DNA of 64,000 bases from assembly GCA_947169245.1 (NCBI GenBank), contig CAMVPA010000012.1, positions 1 through 64,000 on the forward strand. The letters are read 5' to 3'. This document shows positions 33,959-44,953 of the stretch, one piece after another. The notes below the pieces were generated by a model, which searched no databases, was not told the origin of the DNA, and saw nothing but the letters and a program-made list of their open reading frames with translations. This stretch comes from an uncultured Prevotellaceae bacterium. GTDB lineage: Bacteria > Bacteroidota > Bacteroidia > Bacteroidales > Bacteroidaceae. The position numbers and the translations under genes were made by a program. The number at the start of each line of letters is the position of its first letter. Position 1 is the stretch's first letter.

Positions 33959-34020
33959 ACTTCCCGCACTTCTTGCACTTAGACGGCGTGCAAGAAGTGC
34001 AAGAAGTGCGGGAAGTTTTG
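33959..34020 (+). terminator. Long perfect hairpin with T-run
   Basis: 20-bp perfect arms at 33959-33978 and 33997-34016, 18-nt loop, then TTTT. Much longer than a usual terminator, so it may also be a repeat element. Confidence 0.65.
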
Positions 34021-34116
34021 GCTTTTAAGTACCATATATACGCGCGCGAGGGCAACGACGCCGGCGACTGTTACCTACAGCAAAACACCATTCCCGCACT
34101 TGTTCCTGCACTAATG

Positions 34117-34258
34117 TCTGTGGCATCGGTGGAGATTTGTCCCAGGCCGTGGGACAAATCTGCGGGGCCGCCGGAGAAGTCTGCGGGGCCGCCGGAGATT
34201 GCTGCGGGGCCGCCGGAGATTGCTGCGGGGCCGCCGGAGAAGTCTGCGGCGGCCCCGT
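34117..34258. repeat. 21-bp-period GC-rich array (about 7 units)
   Basis: Unit starts 34117, 34138, 34159, 34180, 34201, 34222, 34243. Units 3-6 are nearly identical (GCTGCGGGGCCGCCGGAG core); unit 7 carries the reverse complement GGCGGCCCC. An 11-bp hairpin with loop GGCCG lies at 34134-34160. The array runs up to the lacZ stop. Confidence 0.85.
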
Positions 34259-34261
34259 AGA

Positions 34262-38139
<3,878 letters not shown>

Positions 38140-38163
38140 TGTTGCTTTAGGTACATTCTGGTG

Positions 38164-38195
38164 CAAAGATACAAAAAGAACTCCAACTCAGCAAA
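38164..38195 (-). promoter_or_regulatory. Promoter of the DUF2461 gene
   Basis: Minus-strand TTTG at 38192-38195, 20 bp, TATCTTTG at 38164-38171. Confidence 0.8.
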
Positions 38196-38268
38196 AAAAG
38201 AAACAATTTTCTTTGTTTTGTACTGCGTTAATCTTCCAAAAAACGGCTGGCAATTCCGCTACTTTTCG

Positions 38269-38276
38269 TATCTTTG
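38269..38276 (+). promoter_or_regulatory. -7 box of nth
   Basis: TATCTTTG, 35 nt before the ATG at 38311; no clear -33 match. Confidence 0.6.
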
Positions 38277-38310
38277 CAGCATCCTTTCCGACGAACGAAC
38301 AACGAGAACA

Positions 38311-38943
38311 ATGAAAAAGGAAGAACGATACATGGCGGTGCTCGACTACTTCCGCCAGGAGGCGGGCGATGTGACTACGGAGCTGGACTTCGGCTCCGTG
38401 TTCCAACTGCTGGTGGCGGTGGTGCTCAGCGCCCAGTGTACGGACAAGCGCATCAACCAGGTGACGCCGGCGCTATTCAGGCGTTTCCCCGACGCCCGCG
38501 CCATGGCGGCATCTGACGAGGCCGAGGTTTTTGAATACATCAAGAGTGTCAGCTATCCCAACGCCAAGGCCAGCCATCTGGTGGCATTGGCACGTCAGCT
38601 GGTGGAGAAACACGGCGGCGAGGTGCCTCAGGACATGAACCTGCTGCTCGACCTGCCGGGGGTGGGCCGCAAGACGGCGAATGTCATCCAGGCCGTAGCC
38701 TTCGGCAAGGCCACGATGGCCGTCGACACCCACGTCTTCCGTGTCAGCCACCGACTGGGGCTGGTGCCGAAGACTGCCAACACGCCGCTGAAAGTAGAGC
38801 TGCAGCTGATGAAGCACATTCCCGAGTCCGACATCCCCAACGCCCACCACTGGCTACTGCTGCATGGCCGCTACGTCTGCACATCAAGAAAGCCACACTG
38901 TGAGAAGTGTGGCTTGTCAGGTATCTGTCCGAAAAACATTTAG
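38311..38943 (+). CDS. nth: Endonuclease III
   Basis: 210 residues from ATG 38311, normal size. Helix-hairpin-helix LPGVGRKTANVI with catalytic Lys, catalytic Asp in VDTHVFRVS, and a C-terminal C-x6-C-x2-C-x5-C iron-sulphur cluster motif. It removes oxidised pyrimidines and nicks the abasic site. The stop directly abuts the stop of the convergent CpxP-like gene with no spacer. Confidence 0.95.
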   Translation: MKKEERYMAVLDYFRQEAGDVTTELDFGSVFQLLVAVVLSAQCTDKRINQVTPALFRRFPDARAMAASDEAEVFEYIKSVSYPNAKASHLVALARQLVEKHGGEVPQDMNLLLDLPGVGRKTANVIQAVAFGKATMAVDTHVFRVSHRLGLVPKTANTPLKVELQLMKHIPESDIPNAHHWLLLHGRYVCTSRKPHCEKCGLSGICPKNI

Positions 38944-39501
38944 TCAGCGTCCGTTGTTCTGCCTGTTATTCGGCCAACCGAAACGGTTGTTGCCGTTAGC
39001 ACCGTTGTTGCCATTGCGGTTATTATTACCGCCAAATCGGTTGTTGCCGTTAGCACCGTTGTTACCATTGCGTCTATTCTGATGCATTCCCCCACCCCAT
39101 GAGCGGAGTTTCATGCGCAGGAAGCGGTCTTCGGCCTGAATGACATCATAGAGCTTGGAGGCGGGGATGACGCGCAGGAATTTGTTATGATACTGTTGCT
39201 GTATCTGCTTCAGTTCCAAGTCAATCTGGTCGTGCTGGCGAATAGACTCTGCACAGCCTTTCTCGTCGGCAGGCTTGTTAAAGCCCAGTTTACGCTGGCG
39301 CTCATAGATGGCGCGCTGCTTCTTCTGCATCTCACGGAAGAGGGGGAAGAAGCGGGCAGCCTCCTGCTCCGTGAGGTTGGCAGCTTTGGTAATGAACTGC
39401 TGTTGCTCGGCATCGAACTTTTCGGGGTCAAACTTCTGACCCTGCGCGTAAGCGCCAATGGCGACCACGAACGTCAGCAGGAGTAGTGTTAGTTTTTTCA
39501 T
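38944..39501 (-). CDS. Spy/CpxP-like periplasmic protein with Asn-Gly tail
   Basis: 185 residues. Signal peptide KKLTLLLLTFVVAIGAYAQ; a helical body (FDAEQQQFITKAANLTEQEAARFFPLFREMQKKQ... with LRVIPASKLYDVIQAEDRF) like Bacteroidota proteins related to Spy/CpxP; and a ~45-residue Asn/Gly/Arg tail with two copies of NGNNGANGNNRFG, encoded by near-identical DNA repeats. Last gene after sigma factor and anti-sigma candidate, 4 bp from the latter, suggesting an envelope-stress role. Confidence 0.75.
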   Translation of the reverse strand: MKKLTLLLLTFVVAIGAYAQGQKFDPEKFDAEQQQFITKAANLTEQEAARFFPLFREMQKKQRAIYERQRKLGFNKPADEKGCAESIRQHDQIDLELKQIQQQYHNKFLRVIPASKLYDVIQAEDRFLRMKLRSWGGGMHQNRRNGNNGANGNNRFGGNNNRNGNNGANGNNRFGWPNNRQNNGR

Positions 39502-39505
39502 CTGT

Positions 39506-39874
39506 TTAGTAATCGCTGGTTAGACATGCATAGATATCCTTGTTATCAATCATGGCATAGTCGGCAGCATCGTCGATATAGCTGTCGGGCATGACGGTGG
39601 ACACCGCAGCCATCTGTTCTTCGCCATCAGCAGACATGGCGTTACGGTTGAAGTAGACACCCACTGCTATCATTGCCACACATGCCACGGAGGCAGCGGC
39701 AAGCAGCGGGCGGAGGAACACGCGCTTGGCAGCAGGTTTGCTTTCCTCTACTGTCTCGCGCTCAGGCAGTCGAGCCATCACGTCGGCCGTCAGCCGGTCG
39801 AAGTATCCTTCGGGTACGCGGAAGTGATTCTCGCGACTCAAATGGCTGTTCAGATAGATTTCTTCTTTAGTCAT
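39506..39874 (-). CDS. Anti-sigma factor candidate (single-pass membrane protein)
   Basis: 122-residue frame from ATG 39874. Short soluble N-terminus (KEEIYLNSHLSRENHFRVPEGYFDRLTADVMARLP), one membrane helix near residues 57-77 (FLRPLLAAASVACVAMIAVGVYF), then a short acidic periplasmic part. Size, topology and position right after an ECF sigma gene fit an anti-sigma factor, but no ZAS or FecR domain is evident. A TTG upstream at 39913 is less likely. Confidence 0.6.
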   Translation of the reverse strand: MTKEEIYLNSHLSRENHFRVPEGYFDRLTADVMARLPERETVEESKPAAKRVFLRPLLAAASVACVAMIAVGVYFNRNAMSADGEEQMAAVSTVMPDSYIDDAADYAMIDNKDIYACLTSDY

Positions 39875-39918
39875 AAGGCATTCGTTTTGTTTATGTGACG
39901 CGCTAACCGGCAAAAGGT

Positions 39919-40470
39919 TTAATCGCGCGAATGAAAAAATTCTGTAATTTTTTTCACAGCAATGTGATAGGAGGCTTTCAGTGCCCCTTCACTGGTGTCG
40001 AGCATGCGACTGATCTCGCTGTATTTCATCTCGTCGTAGTAGCGCAGCTGGAACACTGTTCGCTGAACGTCGGGCAGGCTGGCAATGGCCTCCTGCAGCT
40101 GTGCCTCGGTCTCGTCGCCGTCGAAGTATTCGTCGGCCATGAGCTGGTTGGCCACACCAAGGTCGGTATCGTCGGCACTTACTGTTGATAGGTTTTTCTG
40201 ACGCCGCATGAAGTCGAGACTCTCATTGATAGCAATACGCGACAGCCATGTAAGCAACTTGGAGTCACCATGAAACGAGTCGAGTGCCTGCCACGCTTTC
40301 ATGAAGGCGTTTTGCAGCACGTCGTTGGCATCGTCGTGAGTCAACACGATACGACGTACTTGCCAGTAAAGCTGTTCGCTATACCGGCGCACCACCGACT
40401 CGAACGCACGCCGCTGAGTCTTGGGATCCTTGAGCTGCTTCAAGAGCAGGCTTTCGTCAATATTATCCAT
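39919..40470 (-). CDS. ECF-type RNA polymerase sigma-70 factor
   Basis: 183 residues. Region 2 (VVRRYSEQLYWQVRRIVLTHDDANDVLQNAFMKAWQAL, ending WLSRIAINESLDFMRR) and region 4 (LPDVQRTVFQLRYYDEMKYSEISRMLDTSEGALKASYHIAVKKI) are intact and joined by a short linker, with no region 3, as in ECF sigmas. It follows the L,D-transpeptidase gene by 7 bp and is followed by the anti-sigma candidate and CpxP-like gene. Confidence 0.93.
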   Translation of the reverse strand: MDNIDESLLLKQLKDPKTQRRAFESVVRRYSEQLYWQVRRIVLTHDDANDVLQNAFMKAWQALDSFHGDSKLLTWLSRIAINESLDFMRRQKNLSTVSADDTDLGVANQLMADEYFDGDETEAQLQEAIASLPDVQRTVFQLRYYDEMKYSEISRMLDTSEGALKASYHIAVKKITEFFHSRD

Positions 40471-40477
40471 GGTGCAC

Positions 40478-42061
40478 TTACTGTCTGAATGTTGCTAATG
40501 CCTCAGCCAGCACCTTGTCGTAGCCATAGACGTCGGGATAGGTCTTCAGCTGACCGCCAGGCACGGGGAAGAGGGTATAATATGTAATATAAAGAGGTAC
40601 GCGCGGGGAGACCGACTGCCAACGGATGAGCTGCGGTTTCTTGTCGGGTTCCAAATCGGCCATATACTTAATGCCCTTCTCCGACTGGGGTTCCATCCCC
40701 ATGGTAATGCGCAGCTTGTCGAGCGTCCACTCGTCAGGCAGTTCCGAGAAAAGGAAGCAGGCCAGGTCGAAGGGCCGCTGCACACGGACGCAGCCATGGC
40801 TGACGCCACGGTCGTCGCGCTGGAACACGCCCGGGCTCGACGTATCGTGCAGGAATACGGAGAAGTTGTTGGGAAAGCGGAAGATGATACGCCCGAGGGC
40901 ATTACCCTCGCCCCCCTCCTGTCCGACACGGTAGTTGCCGCTAAGCAACTGGCTGCGCGACACCGAACGGGCGTTAAGCCGCTGACCACTCTTGCGGTCG
41001 GCAATGAAATAGCGATGGCGAGCAAAGTAGGACGAGTCGCCGGCATGGCGGGCTATATCGTTCTTGATAATACTGAACGGTATGAGCCACTGAGGGTTCA
41101 CCTCCATGTGGGTGATCTGGCTGGTCAGCAGCGGCGTCTTGGTCTTCTGCGCCCCGCAGGCGGCACGCATGTCGAAGAGCGTATCGGGTGAAACAGCCCA
41201 CAGATGGTATGCAGGGACATTGACGACAACATACTTCTGGGCAGAGCACACCCGATTGCGCTCGCGCCAGCGGCGGCGGTCCATGTTGACGAGCAGACGG
41301 GTGCGCTGTTGGTCGTCAGCACTGGCCAGGCGCTGCTTCATCTGGAGATAGACATCGTCGTCGGGCAGCACCTCGGCCAAATAGTTGCCAAGACTGTCGT
41401 TACGCACCTTACGCAGTGCGGCATATTCATAATACTTGCCGGGATGCTCCATGTCTACATCGAAGAGATTGCGGTAACCCAACGGCCGCCCGAGACTATC
41501 GGTCTCGCTGGCGTCCAGGCGGTTCAAGATGCGGTCGGGGTTCGTGAAGCCGAACCGCTGGCCGAGGACATAGCGCAGATAGGCTTTGGTAAGGTTATAC
41601 TCCAGCCTCGCAGCCACACGGTTGGCACTATTGGCTGCATCGAAGTCAAGGCGGCGCATGCGCGACAAGTCGCTCTCAATCTGAGCCACACGGAAAGACC
41701 GTTCTGTGAAGCCCATGTCCGTTACCCGACGGTGCAACTCGGCAACGAGCGTATCGGCACGGCTGTCAACGCCAAGCCGGTCTATCCAGACAAAGGGCTG
41801 GTCATGACGATAATAATCCTTGGCACGGAGATCGGCGGTAGCCACGTCAGCATCGGCGCGTAAAAGATGCTCTAAGGACTCGCGAATCTGCCGAGCACTT
41901 AGAGCATAATCTTCACATTTCAACGAAGTGAAATCGTTGAGTGCCACCTGACCGACAGTCGTCTGCTGACCGTCATTGCAGCTGGACACAAGCAGTAGGA
42001 AAAGGGCTATCAGCGGATAGTAACCTTTCTGACCACCTTGCCAACCTTTAAGATGTAACAC
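40478..42061 (-). CDS. Lipoprotein L,D-transpeptidase (YkuD/YcbB type)
   Basis: 527 residues from GTG 42061, which overlaps the preceding gene by 52 bp; no ATG exists before the lipoprotein signal (IALFLLLVSSC, Cys ~28). A helical N-terminal half with a YcbB-like scaffold domain precedes the YkuD catalytic domain, with the catalytic Cys in the RGVSHGCVRVQRP motif. It would cross-link peptidoglycan 3-3 or attach proteins. Same strand as the sigma/anti-sigma/CpxP genes with tight spacing, so cell-wall remodelling may be coupled to this sigma factor. Confidence 0.88.
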   Translation of the reverse strand: MLHLKGWQGGQKGYYPLIALFLLLVSSCNDGQQTTVGQVALNDFTSLKCEDYALSARQIRESLEHLLRADADVATADLRAKDYYRHDQPFVWIDRLGVDSRADTLVAELHRRVTDMGFTERSFRVAQIESDLSRMRRLDFDAANSANRVAARLEYNLTKAYLRYVLGQRFGFTNPDRILNRLDASETDSLGRPLGYRNLFDVDMEHPGKYYEYAALRKVRNDSLGNYLAEVLPDDDVYLQMKQRLASADDQQRTRLLVNMDRRRWRERNRVCSAQKYVVVNVPAYHLWAVSPDTLFDMRAACGAQKTKTPLLTSQITHMEVNPQWLIPFSIIKNDIARHAGDSSYFARHRYFIADRKSGQRLNARSVSRSQLLSGNYRVGQEGGEGNALGRIIFRFPNNFSVFLHDTSSPGVFQRDDRGVSHGCVRVQRPFDLACFLFSELPDEWTLDKLRITMGMEPQSEKGIKYMADLEPDKKPQLIRWQSVSPRVPLYITYYTLFPVPGGQLKTYPDVYGYDKVLAEALATFRQ

Positions 42062-42321
42062 CCCTTAGGAACATTTAGTTCGATACGTTGCGACGGACTG
42101 TCGATGCGGACGGTCATCAGGCTCTTACCTGTAAGCGACACCACTTCAAGTGTCTCGCCGACGGCACCACTGACAATGACAGACGACTGCTGCACACTAA
42201 TAGTGGGTTCAACCTGTTCTGTAGCCATCTCAGGCGCTGCCATCTCAGAGGCGACGGACAGGGTGGGAACGGCCAACGACAGAGTCACTGCTAAGGCGTA
42301 TTTCAATACATTTCTTGTCAT
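42010..42321 (-). CDS. Small secreted protein, mostly a sorting-domain-like fold
   Basis: 103 residues from ATG 42321. After a signal peptide (~25 residues, SLAVPTLSVAS), the mature part is little more than a beta-rich segment: SSVIVSGAVGETLEVVSLTGKSLMTVRID then IELNVPKGCYILKVGKVVRKVTIR. This resembles the C-terminal sorting domain of type IX secretion substrates but without cargo. First gene of the transpeptidase/sigma operon. Could alternatively be a small envelope adaptor; function unknown. Confidence 0.65.
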   Translation of the reverse strand: MTRNVLKYALAVTLSLAVPTLSVASEMAAPEMATEQVEPTISVQQSSVIVSGAVGETLEVVSLTGKSLMTVRIDSPSQRIELNVPKGCYILKVGKVVRKVTIR

Positions 42322-42340
42322 ATGCACAATGTTTCTGCTG

Positions 42341-42372
42341 CAAATATAGGCATTTTTCGCCATACTACCAAA
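42341..42372 (-). promoter_or_regulatory. Promoter of the transpeptidase / ECF sigma operon
   Basis: Minus-strand TTTG at 42369-42372, 20 bp, TATATTTG at 42341-42348; leader ~15 nt to ATG 42321. Confidence 0.8.
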
Positions 42373-42406
42373 TTTTTCGGGGAAAAAATGCAATAATAGG
42401 CTCAAA

Positions 42407-43321
42407 TCATACGTTGACGACCATCATTTCCTGGGTCAGCAGGCTATTTGGGAACACCGACTGGGCCTCGCGCAACAAGACTTCCTCATCTTCGTAACGG
42501 GAGCTGTAGTGCCCAAGCAGCAGCTGTCCGGCATGGGCATCGCGGGCTACCCGAGCGGCCTCGGAGGCAGTGCTGTGGTTGTACTTCTCGGCCAGCAAGA
42601 GGTTGTCGTCGCCATAGGTGCTCTCATGGTATATAGTGGAGACACCTTCAAGCAACCGGTAGAGCTCGGGCTGGTAGCGCGTATCACTGCAATAGGCATA
42701 GCTGCGCGACGCATCGGCAGGTGTGACGAGACGGTCGTTGGGTATCGTCTCGCCGTCGGGCGTCATCCAGTCGGCCCCATTCTTGATGTTGCGGATTTGT
42801 GACTGGGGAATGTTGTAGAAATCAATCATCTCGCGGCGGATGTGCGGCAACAGCGGTTTCTCGCGGAACAGGAAACCACAGGTGGGCAGGCGGTGACAGA
42901 GGGGGATGCTCTCGACTGTCAGCGAACGGTCTTCGTAAATGACCTGATGACGGGTGGTGTCAACGGGATGGAACACCACCTCATAGCCCAGATCGCGACA
43001 GAAGAACTGTATCTGCTGACGCAGCATGTCACCCAGGGCTGCCGGACCGTGGACGTGAAGAGCGGCCGTACGACCAAGCAGACCGAACGTGGAGACCATG
43101 CCAATGAGCCCGAAGCAATGGTCACCATGCAGATGAGAGATGAACACACGGCTAAGCTTTGTGAAACGGGCGTGACAGCGTCGCAGCTGCATCTGAGTAC
43201 CCTCACCGCAGTCAATCATCATGAGTTTGCCGCGAATCTCGACCAGTTGTGACGAGGCATAATGGCGCAACGTGGGAAGGGCACTGCCACATCCTAATAT
43301 ATGTACGCGAAACGGCTCCAT
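42407..43321 (-). CDS. rnz: Ribonuclease Z
   Basis: 304 residues from ATG 43321. Metallo-beta-lactamase fold: GCGSALPTL (~10), zinc motif SHLHGDHCFGL (His63, His65, Asp67, His68), and downstream AYCSDTRY and STYGDDNLLLAEKYNHSTASEAA histidines. It trims tRNA 3' trailers. The start is 1 nt after the upstream lipoprotein stop, in an operon mazG-lipoprotein-rnz. Confidence 0.93.
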   Translation of the reverse strand: MEPFRVHILGCGSALPTLRHYASSQLVEIRGKLMMIDCGEGTQMQLRRCHARFTKLSRVFISHLHGDHCFGLIGMVSTFGLLGRTAALHVHGPAALGDMLRQQIQFFCRDLGYEVVFHPVDTTRHQVIYEDRSLTVESIPLCHRLPTCGFLFREKPLLPHIRREMIDFYNIPQSQIRNIKNGADWMTPDGETIPNDRLVTPADASRSYAYCSDTRYQPELYRLLEGVSTIYHESTYGDDNLLLAEKYNHSTASEAARVARDAHAGQLLLGHYSSRYEDEEVLLREAQSVFPNSLLTQEMMVVNV

Positions 43322-43322
43322 C

Positions 43323-44018
43323 CTAAAACTTGAAATCATCAAACGACGACTCTTCAAGCTTCACCTTATCCTCGTGATTGCGGATAACCTGACGGCTGTA
43401 CTCAAAGGTCTCTTCCTCCTCGCGGGGTTTGCCGACAGTCTTATAGACGAGCGAGTCATTACCGAGACTAAGGATTTCATAGAGGTTGGTCTCCTCGTCC
43501 TCTGCACCGCCTTCGCGGATAGACACCAATTCAAGCATGCCATTGGTTATGCGCCACGTGCGATAGACGATAGACGTCTGCTCAATGCTCTCACACACAC
43601 CGCCCTCGCGGATGCTGATGCCTGTCTCGTCGGAACCGTCCAGCGGATTAGGCATAACCCAGTTGCCGAGCAGGGCACTCTCGTTGATGACCAGCGTGGC
43701 CATGGTGCGCTCGCGGTCGGTAAGAACGGCCATGCGGTCGCCCACATTATAGCCGCCGAGCACGTGGTTCTGGTCCTTCGCCTCGACCACGCTGAGGTTC
43801 AGCGTATCGCCAGTGTCGGTGATGAGCTGCAAGGTGTTCATGGCCGAACCGTCGCCACAAAGGCCGTAGACCGTACTGTCCTCGCTCTGCCAGACGACAG
43901 GCTCGTTGCCCTCCTCATCCTCCGGGGCAACGTTGGTATTCTTCTTTCCGCCACAACCTGCCACGACCATTGTAGCGACAGCTGCCATGAGCAGCAAAAG
44001 TGATGATTTGTGTATCAT
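43323..44018 (-). CDS. Hypothetical lipoprotein
   Basis: 231 residues. Lipoprotein signal with VVAGC lipobox (Cys ~22) and an acidic EDEEGNEP tether. The beta-rich body with [23 protein letters not shown] and [18 protein letters not shown] resembles lipocalin-like lipoproteins of Bacteroidota; family not firmly recognised. It overlaps mazG by 4 bp. Confidence 0.7.
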   Translation of the reverse strand: MIHKSSLLLLMAAVATMVVAGCGGKKNTNVAPEDEEGNEPVVWQSEDSTVYGLCGDGSAMNTLQLITDTGDTLNLSVVEAKDQNHVLGGYNVGDRMAVLTDRERTMATLVINESALLGNWVMPNPLDGSDETGISIREGGVCESIEQTSIVYRTWRITNGMLELVSIREGGAEDEETNLYEILSLGNDSLVYKTVGKPREEEETFEYSRQVIRNHEDKVKLEESSFDDFKF

Positions 44019-44821
44019 ATCTCTTCAGTTTTGTTTTGTTTTTCCTGTTGTTTAGCCTCGTTCCACAAGGCGTCCATCTCTGCCAATGTCATCTCGGACA
44101 AAGGACGTCCTGCACGGATGGAGTGTTGCTCAATATAGTTGAAGCGACGGATGAACTTCTGATTCGTCAGCTCCAGTGCGTTATCGGGGTTGAGCTTGTA
44201 GAGACGGGCTGCATTGATGACAGAGAAGAGGAAATCGCCCAGTTCCTCAGTGGAGCGCTCGCGATCCTCACGTTTCAGTTCGGCCTCCAGTTCGCCCAGT
44301 TCCTCACGTACTTTAGCCCACACATCCTGTTTGTCTTCCCAGTCGAAACCGACGTTGCGGGCCTTGTCCTGAATGCGATATGCCTTGATGAGCGACGGCA
44401 GTGCCGAGGGCACGCCCGAGAGCACCGTCTTATTGCCATCCTTCTCCTTCAGCTTGATTTGTTCCCAGCTCTCCAGCACAGCCTGTGCATCCTTGGCAAC
44501 AGCGTCGCCGTAGACATGCGGATGACGGAATATCAGTTTGTCACACAGATTATTGCAAACGTCTGCTATATCAAACGTTTGCTTCTCTTCACCAATCTTC
44601 CCGTAGAACACGACATGCAGCAGCACATCGCCAAGCTCCTTGCAAATCTCATGCTGGTCGTCACGGATGAGCGCATCGCAGAGCTCGTAAGTCTCCTCAA
44701 TTGTGTTTGGCCGCAGGCTCTCATTGGTCTGTTTGCGATCCCACGGACATTCTGCTCGCAGGCGATCCATGACATCGAGCAGCCGCCCGAAAGCCTCCAT
44801 CTTTTCTTCTCGAGTATGCAT
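44015..44821 (-). CDS. mazG: Nucleoside triphosphate pyrophosphohydrolase MazG
   Basis: 268 residues with the two-domain MazG layout. [30 protein letters not shown] (metal-binding EExxE) near 25-55 and a second [13 protein letters not shown] ... [10 protein letters not shown] ... [12 protein letters not shown] module near 150-210. It hydrolyses NTPs, including aberrant ones, to NMP plus PPi. First gene of the operon with the lipoprotein and rnz; promoter box at 44853-44860. Confidence 0.93.
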   Translation of the reverse strand: MHTREEKMEAFGRLLDVMDRLRAECPWDRKQTNESLRPNTIEETYELCDALIRDDQHEICKELGDVLLHVVFYGKIGEEKQTFDIADVCNNLCDKLIFRHPHVYGDAVAKDAQAVLESWEQIKLKEKDGNKTVLSGVPSALPSLIKAYRIQDKARNVGFDWEDKQDVWAKVREELGELEAELKREDRERSTEELGDFLFSVINAARLYKLNPDNALELTNQKFIRRFNYIEQHSIRAGRPLSEMTLAEMDALWNEAKQQEKQNKTEEI

Positions 44822-44852
44822 TTCTCCTTATATCTCTTCTGTTTTTCACCGG

Positions 44853-44884
44853 CAAAGGTAAGCATTATTTTTCATTCTTCCAAT
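44853..44884 (-). promoter_or_regulatory. Promoter of the mazG operon
   Basis: Minus-strand TACCTTTG at 44853-44860, with ATTG (near TTTG) 20 bp upstream at 44881-44884. Confidence 0.6.
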
Positions 44885-44924
44885 CTTTTTGCAGAAATCT
44901 TGTCGCTTTTCGGCAGAAAAGTTG

Positions 44925-44932
44925 TACCTTTG
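44925..44932 (+). promoter_or_regulatory. -7 box of valS
   Basis: TACCTTTG, 21 nt before the ATG; weak -33. Confidence 0.6.
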
Positions 44933-44953
44933 CAGCCGTTTATATATAAGAAT

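Larger units (their letters stand above)
33924..34261. other. Intergenic spacer filled with repeats
   Basis: This 338-bp spacer between convergent genes contains a 20-bp hairpin at 33959-34016 and a 21-bp-period array from 34117. A plus-strand frame at 33973-34260 merely translates these repeats (AGPPE units) and is not a gene. Confidence 0.6.

Noticed and set aside
33973..34260. Plus-strand frame of 95 codons with AGPPE repeats
   Set aside because: It reads through a hairpin and a 21-bp array; no start signals; codes nothing recognisable.
44000..44953. Long N-terminal extension of ValS
   Set aside because: The stretch is antisense to mazG and unlike any synthetase; ATG 44954 follows a -7 box and starts the normal ValS sequence.
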